64,000 bases of DNA from Rheinheimera texasensis DSM 17496 (lineage in GTDB: Bacteria; Pseudomonadota; Gammaproteobacteria; Enterobacterales; Alteromonadaceae), in contig NZ_KL544005.1 in NCBI RefSeq assembly GCF_000711985.1, positions 1,377,970 through 1,441,969 of the forward strand, in the 5' to 3' direction. A program made the translations under genes and the position numbers. Positions 16,770-24,775 of the stretch are shown in pieces; positions within the stretch are counted from its first letter, which is position 1; every line of letters starts with the position of its first letter. Below the pieces are notes generated by a model, which ran no database searches, was not told the origin of the DNA, and saw only the letters and a program-made list of their open reading frames with translations.

Positions 16770-17538
16770 TCAAAAACTCCTGACTAAAAATCTGGTTGGC
16801 CAGACTGGTATCAAACCGACGCTCGCGCACCTCTATCAAAGTCTGGCGTTGCTCCAGATGGTTGTCGATTTCAACCCGGTTTGGTCGCCAGCCGCCATGC
16901 GGATATTTTTGTAGCATCCTGTTTTGTAAGGTTTTGATCAGCAATCCTTCGCGATTGAAATAATCGATGCGGCTGATGGCATAATCCGGGTCGACCCAGA
17001 TTTCCCGTTTGGCATAGGCGGAAGTCGACCCCATATTCGGCCGAGCTTCAATCCACCAGCCCTGCGGGCTCTGGTCTAGGATCCGATACTGATAGGCCGT
17101 TGGATCTTCACCACTGAGTTCGGCATTGTCTTCAAACGTCAGATCTGTGCCGGCGAAATACTGTTGCTGACGCTGCCCGTTGACCCGGCGTGCTTTAACC
17201 CAACTGGGCATCCGCAGCCAAATCTGTTGCGCCGAACGATCAGCGCGGTCCAGCCACAAACCCAGACCTGCATCTGCTGCCGGACTGGCAAATTTCAGTA
17301 CCACTTGTTCACCGCTCTGGACATAACGGGTCCAGCGCGTCAGTTGTTTTTGCTGGCCTGCTTCACCAAGCCGGGTCACCGTCAACAGTAGCTGTTCCTG
17401 CTCTGCGGCAGCCAGTTGCCGGTATCGTTGCCAGGACTGGTTGATCACAGTGGCGGCGGTCATGTCGTGGTCGGCAGCACCGGTTTGCCAGCAAGGTACC
17501 AACATCATCACGAATAACATGAACAATATTTTTTTCAT
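16762..17538 (-). CDS. LolA-like outer-membrane lipoprotein-sorting domain protein
   Basis: 258 residues; start at 17538 shares one base with the stop of the upstream gene (TGATG), with AGGAG six bases before it. A signal peptide ends at TGAA. The mature protein is of the periplasmic LolA/LolB-fold type found beside MMPL permeases: SGEQVVLKFASPAADAGLGLWL, MPSWVKARRVNGQ, FAGTDLTFEDNAELSGEDPTAYQYRIL and KREIWVDPDYAISRIDYF. Such folds bind acyl chains in a half-barrel. It probably carries a hydrophobic product between the RND permease and the outer-membrane barrel encoded next. True LolA is a different, stand-alone gene. Confidence 0.8.
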   Translation of the reverse strand: MKKILFMLFVMMLVPCWQTGAADHDMTAATVINQSWQRYRQLAAAEQEQLLLTVTRLGEAGQQKQLTRWTRYVQSGEQVVLKFASPAADAGLGLWLDRADRSAQQIWLRMPSWVKARRVNGQRQQQYFAGTDLTFEDNAELSGEDPTAYQYRILDQSPQGWWIEARPNMGSTSAYAKREIWVDPDYAISRIDYFNREGLLIKTLQNRMLQKYPHGGWRPNRVEIDNHLEQRQTLIEVRERRFDTSLANQIFSQEFLSD

Positions 17539-20012
17539 CAAACACTCCTGTCAGGCGTCGGCCGGCAACAACTGCGCAGCACACCCGGTAACACAAATAA
17601 GGCACCCCAGGCACAGACGCCGAGTAATACCAACATCAGCAAGCCAAGGCGTTGCATCGGAATAAAACTGGAAAACAACAAGAAGCTGAACACGATCCCG
17701 TTCAGACCGGCATCTAGCAGAGTCAATGGCCCGCGCTCACCAATACTGAACTGCAGCGCCTGCGCCGGGCTTTGTCCTGCCGCCAGCGCGCTGCGAAAAT
17801 CTTCCAGCAAATACAGGTCAAAATCGATCGCGGCATTAATGCCGAGCGCCGTGGCGCAGGCGGTGGCCTGGTCAAGCGGGATCTGCAGCAGGGCCATAAC
17901 AACGACCACCACAGCGTAAGCCAACACAAAAGGCAGACAGACTGCCGCGGCCGCCGCCAGCGGGCTGAGCCGGTAACGCCCGTGTTTCTGTTGCAGACGG
18001 CGGTTGGCGTACCAGAACCAGCCTGCGGTCAGCAATAACACCATCGGGACACTCAACAAGGTATTTAGTGGTTTGCGCTCGCTGATATAGAGATCGGTCT
18101 GGTGGTAGCTATGCAGGTTGCCAAAAGCTTGTAGCCGCAGTTGCGGAAACTCTTGCTGCACCAGCAGCTGAACCGTATCGGCGTACTGGCGCAGACTGAC
18201 CGAATCGTCAGCAGGATGCCCAAGCCACAACACCAGGCCCTGATCAACCCACCAGGCATCCGCCAGCCGCGGATCGGCGAGGTCCCAGCGTAATAACTGT
18301 AGATGGTCATGTAACTGGGCTGTCGATTGTCCGGCAACAGGTTGCATCAGTTCCAGCTGATCGACCACGGACAACACGGCTCTGCTATCCGGCAGCGCTG
18401 CCAGCTTTTGTTGCAGCCGCTGCACGGCCCGGACAAATTCTGCATCTGCCACCGCCGGATAACGGCTGTCGGCCACCTGTACCGGACTGACAAAATAACT
18501 GAGCTGGGCAAATCCACCGCCGCTCGACTGATTTAACTGCTGCCGGGCGCGGTCGACGATAGTGTCGGGCAGATAATCAATCGGTTTTTCGCGGACCTGA
18601 ATCAACCTCTGCGCCTGTGGCGCCAGCACATCGTGCGCCACCAGCGTGCTGACCAGCAATAACAACAACAGGACACCCCACAGCACCTGCCGCAGCGCCT
18701 GTTGCGGGCTGCGCGCCAGCCAGAAGCGCACTGAGGCTTCGGTCAGCCGGGCCATGGTCTGCTGAATAGCGCGTTGCATCCGGCCCTCGCCCGGCAAGGC
18801 CTGTGTACTGAGCTGCAATGCCGGCAATAACGTACTGACCAGCACACGCTGATAACCCAACCCCAACGCTGACAGCAAGCCGACTTCGAGCACCCCACGA
18901 ATACCAATTTGGCTGAGGCTGAGGAAATTCAGCGCGGCGATGCCGAGCACCAGATTAAAACGGGGCAACTGCGGCTGCAGCGCCTGCCAGCATAAACCGG
19001 CATCGACCATCAGGCCTCGCGCTTTGGTATGCCGCCAGGCACTGTTAAAGGCTTCGAGCGCCCTGGTATTTAACGAAATCCCCGACACAATCAGGCTACT
19101 CAGCACCAGCAGGAAATACACCCGCTCCCGCACCGGCTCCGCCTGACTACCGTCTCCAATCACCAGCCCGAGTGCATCCAATAGCGGAATGCTGCCGCGC
19201 ACCAAGACAAAAGACAGTAAGATCACGGCGCTGCTACAGAGCGCCTGCCGCCAGCTGCCAAGCGCCAGCCAGGCCGCCAGCGTGGCCAGGCAAAGCCCGA
19301 GCGTGCAGTACCACAACACGTCCGAAATCAACGCGTAATGCATCAGGCCGCGACCGGCCGCCCAGCCACTCAGGCTGACATTGGCAAACCCGGCTGCAGG
19401 CTGGATATCTGATTTCCACAACAACCATTCCAGCGGGTGAATACGCCGCTGTTCCAGATATTCCGCAACGGTGTCGATCAGCTGTTGTTCGGAAAACCCG
19501 GCCGGTAGTTGCAGCAGGATTTGGGCATATTGATAGTCAGTCTGATCTGGCTGCGCGCCACCCAATAAAGTGCCATGCGCCAGCGGATTTTGCTGCAGTT
19601 GGAGTTTCAGCTGTGTCAGGTCAAGCGCAGCCAGATTGACTGGCACATAAGGTTCAGAGCTCAGGCTCTGTTCGTCAGATTGATAGCGGTTTAAGTTATG
19701 CGTCAGGCTCAATACTGACGCCTGGGGCAACAACGCGGCCATCGCATCGCTGATCTGGCGGATTTGACCAATAGCTGCAGGGGTCAGGCCGTCGGGCAAT
19801 GCCAGCACTAAACCGAGCGTGTCACCGGTCGCCAGTCCCGGCACTGCTGCAACTTGTTGCTGCGCCTGCACATAAGGATTATCAGTTTGCAGAATTGCGC
19901 CGCTGACGATACCGCCCGGTACCACATGGAGATTTAACCAGCCGAAGATCAGTAACAACAGCCCCCAGCAGCCCAGCACCAGCCGGCGGCTGGTGATTGA
20001 CAACAAAGGCAT
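17538..20012 (-). CDS. RND superfamily permease, MMPL type
   Basis: 824 residues; the ATG at 20012 shares its A with the upstream stop (TAATG), so the longer frame is rejected. It has the internally duplicated RND plan: one helix near residue 20, a periplasmic loop, five helices around 230-400, a second single helix near 445, a second periplasmic loop and five C-terminal helices. Members move lipids or other hydrophobic molecules (hopanoids, mycolate precursors) using the proton gradient. No membrane-fusion or TolC-type gene is adjacent; instead a LolA-like protein and a beta-barrel follow. Substrate unknown. Confidence 0.85.
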   Translation of the reverse strand: MPLLSITSRRLVLGCWGLLLLIFGWLNLHVVPGGIVSGAILQTDNPYVQAQQQVAAVPGLATGDTLGLVLALPDGLTPAAIGQIRQISDAMAALLPQASVLSLTHNLNRYQSDEQSLSSEPYVPVNLAALDLTQLKLQLQQNPLAHGTLLGGAQPDQTDYQYAQILLQLPAGFSEQQLIDTVAEYLEQRRIHPLEWLLWKSDIQPAAGFANVSLSGWAAGRGLMHYALISDVLWYCTLGLCLATLAAWLALGSWRQALCSSAVILLSFVLVRGSIPLLDALGLVIGDGSQAEPVRERVYFLLVLSSLIVSGISLNTRALEAFNSAWRHTKARGLMVDAGLCWQALQPQLPRFNLVLGIAALNFLSLSQIGIRGVLEVGLLSALGLGYQRVLVSTLLPALQLSTQALPGEGRMQRAIQQTMARLTEASVRFWLARSPQQALRQVLWGVLLLLLLVSTLVAHDVLAPQAQRLIQVREKPIDYLPDTIVDRARQQLNQSSGGGFAQLSYFVSPVQVADSRYPAVADAEFVRAVQRLQQKLAALPDSRAVLSVVDQLELMQPVAGQSTAQLHDHLQLLRWDLADPRLADAWWVDQGLVLWLGHPADDSVSLRQYADTVQLLVQQEFPQLRLQAFGNLHSYHQTDLYISERKPLNTLLSVPMVLLLTAGWFWYANRRLQQKHGRYRLSPLAAAAAVCLPFVLAYAVVVVVMALLQIPLDQATACATALGINAAIDFDLYLLEDFRSALAAGQSPAQALQFSIGERGPLTLLDAGLNGIVFSFLLFSSFIPMQRLGLLMLVLLGVCAWGALFVLPGVLRSCCRPTPDRSV

Positions 20013-21151
20013 TAGTGTTGCTCCCCAACCAATGGCTGCGCGTTCTGCCACAGAGTCCATGCATCGACCGGCTTGCCAAAACAGTGTGGTTTTGGCAAGC
20101 CAATACGCAATGAATGGAACGCTTCGGCAACCAGTGTCTGGTTAAAAGTATTGACTTCAAACCAGTCGCGGCTCAGTGCTGTTGGGTTATGTTCGCGGTA
20201 AACGGTGTGATACAGCGCCAGCGCTTCGGCAAAGCAACCAAATACCGTACCTTGCGCCAGCATTAGTTGTTTCGAAGTCAGACTACCCAATACATATCGC
20301 AAATCAGCGGACCAGGCGTTGCCCGCATCCTGCCGGATCACCTGATGTTGCACAGTGTGATACACCTGACGGCCCAGATTGGCCGGCTCTGCCACATCCA
20401 CCACCACCAGTTTTTGATTGGCTTTACGCAGCAGCGCGATATGCTCTGCAGTCAGCCGCGCATTGTCGCTATGTGTACAGGCCACCACAATATCCACAGC
20501 ACCGGCGTCGCGCAGGTCATAGGCAACATCGATCCCGGTTTTCTCAGCAAACTCAGTTAAATAGCTCTCGTTGCCGCCAAACCCTAAGATCTGCCGGCCT
20601 TGTTGCTGTAAATGCTGACAGACTGCCGAACCTAAAATGCCATAAGGCCCAATCACCAGAATTCGGGGCTGAGCCAGCCCCATGTTGGCAATAGCGCGGT
20701 CAACGTCGGCGCACAATAACTGCGCAGTGCCGTTATCGCCGATAGTGAATATCAGCTGGGGAAATAATTGTTTCAGCTCCAGCCCATCGCGGCCAAACAG
20801 GCGCTTGGTTGATGCTGCCAGCAAAATGACTTTCGCTCCCTGCGTTTCGGCCCAGCGCACTGCATCAATAAAAGCCAGCTTGGCGACTTTACGCCCTTCG
20901 CGACTGTACATTTCCGCCGCAGTAAAGTTGATGCCACGGATTTGACCAGCCACGCCATTGATATACAAACGCGGCCCATTTTCCTGACAGCGCGGTGTCG
21001 CGCCCGGCTTATAAAACAACGCGCGTTCGGCTTCGTCCCGCACATTGCAGATAAACACCACATCGAGTTTCGGCTGGCCGGTTAATGTGCGCCAGTGCCG
21101 GCGATAATCGGCGGCAGCCATCAGGCAGCGCCAAAGTTGAACTAATTGCAT
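20012..21151 (-). CDS. Acyl-ACP-reductase-like NAD(P)-dependent dehydrogenase
   Basis: 379 residues. The central Rossmann motif is GPYGILGSAVC (168-178). Around it the pattern follows cyanobacterial long-chain acyl-ACP reductase: a GRKVAKLAFIDAVRWAETQGAKVILL helix-strand unit, GDNGTAQLLCADVDRAI before the Rossmann motif, VVDVAEPANLG after it, and GTVFGCFAEALAL (301-313), which matches the FACFAEAML segment that carries the acyl-thioester cysteine, here C306. A fatty acyl thioester-to-aldehyde reduction is therefore plausible, though overall similarity is low and the N-terminus differs. It is the first gene of the MMPL operon and its Shine-Dalgarno lies in a hairpin. Confidence 0.6.
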   Translation of the reverse strand: MQLVQLWRCLMAAADYRRHWRTLTGQPKLDVVFICNVRDEAERALFYKPGATPRCQENGPRLYINGVAGQIRGINFTAAEMYSREGRKVAKLAFIDAVRWAETQGAKVILLAASTKRLFGRDGLELKQLFPQLIFTIGDNGTAQLLCADVDRAIANMGLAQPRILVIGPYGILGSAVCQHLQQQGRQILGFGGNESYLTEFAEKTGIDVAYDLRDAGAVDIVVACTHSDNARLTAEHIALLRKANQKLVVVDVAEPANLGRQVYHTVQHQVIRQDAGNAWSADLRYVLGSLTSKQLMLAQGTVFGCFAEALALYHTVYREHNPTALSRDWFEVNTFNQTLVAEAFHSLRIGLPKPHCFGKPVDAWTLWQNAQPLVGEQH

Positions 21152-21156
21152 CAGAA

Positions 21157-21185
21157 CCTCATTCAGCCATCTTTGTTGAATGAGG
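21157..21185 (-). promoter_or_regulatory. Leader hairpin covering the Shine-Dalgarno of the reductase-like gene
   Basis: Read on the minus strand, CCTCATTCA pairs with TGAATGAGG (nine perfect pairs, 11-base loop). The 3' arm contains GAGG, the ribosome site five bases before the ATG at 21151. The loop begins a four-codon reading frame, ATG GCT GAA TGA, whose stop lies in the 3' arm. This looks like translational control of the operon. It could also act as a weak transcript boundary after the kinase gene, but no T-run follows. Confidence 0.6.
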
Positions 21186-21217
21186 CGCAGCTTAGAGATT
21201 CGGCTGAAACCGGGGTA

Positions 21218-23080
21218 TCAGGAAAATTCCTTATTCGCAGGCTGAGGGATCAAAATACTGAAGCAACTGCCGCGGCGCAGCACCGAATGCACCTGCAAAC
21301 GATAGCCAAGCTGGGTACACAAAGTCTGGACTATGTACAAACCCAAGCCTACGCCATTGCCAGCCTGTGCATTCTCGCCCTGCACAAAAGCCTGCTGCAG
21401 CCGCTGTAGCTGCTCAGGCAATAACCCTGGGCCACGGTCCAGCACCTGGATCTCGATAGCTTGCGGTCGGCGCCGCACACCAAGCAGCACAGTGCCGCTA
21501 TGGCTGTAACGGATGGCGTTGGCCAGCAGATTGTGCAGAATGCGGCTTAACACGACAAAAGAGGTATCCAGGGTCAACTGGCTGGGCACGACATGCAGCT
21601 GCACACCTTTTTGTTCTGCCAGCGGACGGAATTCGGCCGCCAGCAATTGAAACAAAGCGCCTAATTGCACCGCCTCACCGGGCTGATGGCTCTGCTTACA
21701 TTCCTGCATGATGTCACTGAGCAGCGTCTGGGCATACTGAATAGTCCGGTCAATGTGCTCCGCTAGCGGTTGTTGCGCCTGTTGTTGCTTCAGCACATCA
21801 ATGGCAAAACGCAGCGAGGCCAACGGCTGAGAAATATCGTGACTGGCGGCAGCCAGCCGCAGCGAACTGTCGGCGGCGCGAGCCTGGGCAAAACGCCGCT
21901 CCTGTTCGGCCTGCGCCAGCTGGGCTGCTTCGGCCAGCCGATGCAGACGTTGCTCTATCTGCTGCTGGCGGAATTGCCACATTTTGCTGATCAGTGCCGC
22001 ACTGAAAAATAAGGTTTCCAGCAAAAAGCCGATTTTCGGATAGTGAAAAAAATCGATAAAAGGAAAAGGGTTCAGGCCCAATACGCCAAGTCCCATCAGC
22101 AACATAGTACAGACCATCAGGCTGACGGTACCCAATAAATATAAAGTTGCACCCGCCAGCTGATCCCGCAGAGTGCGAATGGCTGTTACTACGGCCAATA
22201 CGCCGTAAGCGAAGGCAATCAGTACCAGCACCAATAACTCATCGTAGTGAATAGCACTGACTGCCGCTAACCCGCTCCCCGCCAGCAAATTCAGCCCAAT
22301 CATGACGATGATCAGTCGGTGTGCCAGCGTCAGTTTCGGATAACGCTGTGGCAAACGGAAAAACACAAAGGCAAATAACGCATGACTGCCGATCACCAGG
22401 CTGGCCAACAGCAAAGGCAACAAGCGATTTAACTCGGGCATGTCGGGCCAAAGCAGCTGAAAATAATAGCCTTCGATTTGCGGCAACAACGCCACATGCC
22501 CCAGTACCAGGAGGCCATAAGCCCAATAGGCGGCCTGATCACTGACACTGCAATACAGCAGCGCCAGCATTAACATCGTCAGCATCACGCCTAACAAAAT
22601 GCCGCTGAACAGTTGTTGCCAAAGCTGCGCCCGCGCCCAGGCGTCCACGTCATATAACACCGGCTGCAATCGGCCATTGGCATGAATATAATAATTCAGG
22701 TAAAACTGATGCTCGCCACTGCTGAGATCAAGCGGCACCGCCAAACGTGGCGTCGCTAGTATACGGGAGCCAAAAGGCTGGCCGGGGTCCTGGCTGAAAA
22801 TCAGCCGCCATTGGCCTTGTTGCCATTGATATAAGCGCAGGCGCTGCACATCCGGCACCCCGAGTGATAATACGACCTGACTGGCGAACTGCACCTGCAG
22901 GCTGATGATTTCGGAGCGGCCCGTCGTCTCAGTCAGCGTTTGCTGTAACGACTCGGGAACCGGAATCGCTGCAGTACAGGCACTGAGCGATGTTTTTTCG
23001 CTGGCGGCGTGCCAAAGGCATTCGGCACGTAACGACCCGCTCAGACTCAGCAGACAGCAAAACCACAGGTACCAGGGCAT
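21218..23080 (-). CDS. 7TMR-DISM sensor histidine kinase
   Basis: 620 residues. A signal peptide (to LRAEC) leads into a periplasmic 7TMR-DISM sensing domain (about 30-150), seven transmembrane helices (about 155-360), a Gln/Glu/Ala-rich coiled coil (365-405), a dimerisation domain with phospho-acceptor H414 in ASHDISQPL, and an ATPase domain with NLLANAIRYS, DRGPGL and GVGLGLYIV. There is no receiver domain. The partner is most likely the divergent LuxR-type regulator whose start codon overlaps this one on CATG. Downstream on the same strand is the reductase/MMPL operon, a candidate target. The sensed signal is unknown. Confidence 0.9.
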   Translation of the reverse strand: MPWYLWFCCLLSLSGSLRAECLWHAASEKTSLSACTAAIPVPESLQQTLTETTGRSEIISLQVQFASQVVLSLGVPDVQRLRLYQWQQGQWRLIFSQDPGQPFGSRILATPRLAVPLDLSSGEHQFYLNYYIHANGRLQPVLYDVDAWARAQLWQQLFSGILLGVMLTMLMLALLYCSVSDQAAYWAYGLLVLGHVALLPQIEGYYFQLLWPDMPELNRLLPLLLASLVIGSHALFAFVFFRLPQRYPKLTLAHRLIIVMIGLNLLAGSGLAAVSAIHYDELLVLVLIAFAYGVLAVVTAIRTLRDQLAGATLYLLGTVSLMVCTMLLMGLGVLGLNPFPFIDFFHYPKIGFLLETLFFSAALISKMWQFRQQQIEQRLHRLAEAAQLAQAEQERRFAQARAADSSLRLAAASHDISQPLASLRFAIDVLKQQQAQQPLAEHIDRTIQYAQTLLSDIMQECKQSHQPGEAVQLGALFQLLAAEFRPLAEQKGVQLHVVPSQLTLDTSFVVLSRILHNLLANAIRYSHSGTVLLGVRRRPQAIEIQVLDRGPGLLPEQLQRLQQAFVQGENAQAGNGVGLGLYIVQTLCTQLGYRLQVHSVLRRGSCFSILIPQPANKEFS

Positions 23081-23714
23081 GAATGAAGTTCCACAAAACG
23101 CGCCAATCCGCTTGTTGCTGGCTGACGACCATCAAATATTCCGTGACGGTCTGAAATTTTTGTTATTGACCTTTTCTGACATTCAGCTGGTGGCTGAGTT
23201 AAGCAGCCTAACAGAGCTGAGATCGACGGTAAAGGCGACAGAACCTGCACTGCTGTTGCTGGATTATCATATGCCAGGCGGGGATACCGGGGCAGAAATT
23301 CAATATCTGAAGCAGCGTTGGCCGACGCTGAAAATTATCGTCTTAACCGGCAGCCAGTCTGCGCAATTGTTACAGCAAGTGGCACAAGCGGGCGCGGACG
23401 CTGTGCTGCAGAAAAATGGCGATGCCGCAGAATTACGTCAGGCGATTACTGCGGTCATGCGCGGCGAAGCTTTTATCAGCGCCTCAGTGCAAACCTTGCT
23501 CGGGACTGTTCAGCTGGAACTGACACCCCGCGAATTCCAGATTATGCAGCTGGTCTGTGATGGCCTCAGTAATGCACAAATCGCCGAGCAACTGAGTTTG
23601 TCACCAAAAACCACCGACAAACACCGCGAAAATCTGATGCGCAAACTCGGCGTCAATAACAGCGCTCAGTTAATCCGCAAAGCTTTGCAGTTGGGTATTC
23701 TGGATAGTCATTAA
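23079..23714 (+). CDS. LuxR/NarL-family response regulator
   Basis: 211 residues from the ATG at 23079; the frame is open further upstream but only as a shadow of the kinase gene. The receiver domain has the acidic pair D16-D17 and phospho-acceptor D62 in LLLDYHMPGG, then VLTGSQ and the conserved Lys in VLQKNG. The C-terminal helix-turn-helix (about 145-205) reads LTPREFQIMQLVCDGLSNAQIAEQLSLSPKTTDKHRENLMRKLG, the NarL type. Its start shares the palindrome CATG with the divergent kinase start, so each gene's promoter must lie in the other's coding region. Confidence 0.9.
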   Translation: MNEVPQNAPIRLLLADDHQIFRDGLKFLLLTFSDIQLVAELSSLTELRSTVKATEPALLLLDYHMPGGDTGAEIQYLKQRWPTLKIIVLTGSQSAQLLQQVAQAGADAVLQKNGDAAELRQAITAVMRGEAFISASVQTLLGTVQLELTPREFQIMQLVCDGLSNAQIAEQLSLSPKTTDKHRENLMRKLGVNNSAQLIRKALQLGILDSH

Positions 23715-23817
23715 ACCGGCTAACCCCCGATCTCTGCCCGTTTGTCCCAGCACTGCCGCAGTGAAGAAAGCTGGCAGCCTATGCTGCATTGATTCTGGTT
23801 ACATTGGATACCCACCC

Positions 23818-24639
23818 ATGAGCGCATTGCGATGCCGTGTTTTATCAATCCTGCTGAGCGGTTTTCTTATCGCCTGTGGCGGGCAGCAATCAGCAACAGA
23901 GCCGGCCTTGCCGCCGGTAAGCAATCAACCGCCGGATCCTGGCCCGGATGCAACACCCAATCAGGCCGTACCGGATAATCGCCAGTCAAATCCAATGCAA
24001 ATTCTGCTGTTTGGTAATAGCCATAGTGGCAGCCATAACCTGCCCGGCACTTTACAGCTGCTGTTGCAACAGGGCACCGGCAATACCGTTGGGGCATTAC
24101 GTGCTGGCGGCGCTGCATATCTGGATGAGCGGTTGGACGACCAGGTGAGCAGGCCTTTACTCGAATCCGGCAGCTGGACTCATCTCATTCTGCAGGCACA
24201 GAAATACTCAACAACCGGGCTGTACAACTATTCAACGGCCGGGGCCAAAAGCTGGATAGCGCTGGCGAAAGCCAAAGGGATCACTCCAGTGCTGTTTCCA
24301 GAGCATCCTCGCGCAGGGAACAATGAAGAAGGTATGCGGATTTTCCAGCTGCATCAGCAAATTGCTGCCGAGCAGGCCGCCTGTGTCGCGCCGGTCGGTC
24401 CGGTCTGGGATCAGGTGCTGCAGCAATGGCCTGATTTACCACTGCACAGTGAGGACGGTAATCACGCCGCGCCCGCCGGCGCTTTATTGACGGCGTATGT
24501 TTTATATCAGGTGATTAGCGGTAAGCAGGCAGAGGTTTTGCCCGATCTGCCGGCTCTGGAAGTTCCGATCGCTACGCAGCGCATTTTGCGTCAGGCCGCC
24601 TCAGCAGGCATCCGTCAGTTTCCACCATGTCCGTTCTAA
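23818..24639 (+). CDS. SGNH-hydrolase-like lipoprotein
   Basis: 273 residues from the ATG at 23818. The signal has lipobox LIAC with Cys20, followed by a Pro-rich linker (about 25-60). The mature domain begins ILLFGNSHSGSHNLP, with S68 in the position of the SGNH nucleophile (GNS instead of GDS), and ends with EDGNHAAPAG, where D213 and H216 make the DxxH pair. It is probably an envelope-anchored esterase or acetylhydrolase; the substrate is unknown. It lies about 100 bases after the response regulator on the same strand, so co-transcription is possible. Confidence 0.65.
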   Translation: MSALRCRVLSILLSGFLIACGGQQSATEPALPPVSNQPPDPGPDATPNQAVPDNRQSNPMQILLFGNSHSGSHNLPGTLQLLLQQGTGNTVGALRAGGAAYLDERLDDQVSRPLLESGSWTHLILQAQKYSTTGLYNYSTAGAKSWIALAKAKGITPVLFPEHPRAGNNEEGMRIFQLHQQIAAEQAACVAPVGPVWDQVLQQWPDLPLHSEDGNHAAPAGALLTAYVLYQVISGKQAEVLPDLPALEVPIATQRILRQAASAGIRQFPPCPF

Positions 24640-24705
24640 GCTGTGCTGACTGCGGGTCCATTGCGGTGACACTTGCAAAATAGTGGCTGAAGTGGCAGTT
24701 TTTTG

Positions 24706-24734
24706 CTCAAGTTATGGCAATTTCCTGCCGATAA
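24706..24734 (+). promoter_or_regulatory. Sigma-28 (FliA) flagellar promoter
   Basis: CTCAAG, 15 bases, GCCGATAA. The FliA consensus is CTAAAG-N15-GCCGATAA, so the -10 is perfect, the spacing exact and the -35 matches five of six. It lies 41 bases before the ATG of the DUF5610 gene, on the right strand. Confidence 0.8.
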
Positions 24735-24775
24735 CGCAGCTATAGTCTGTTTAAGCCACGCAGGGAATTATCGCC

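Noticed and set aside
24640-24705. Terminator after the SGNH-like lipoprotein at AGTGGCAGTTTTTT
   Set aside because: The T-run is there, but no matching upstream arm gives a stable stem.
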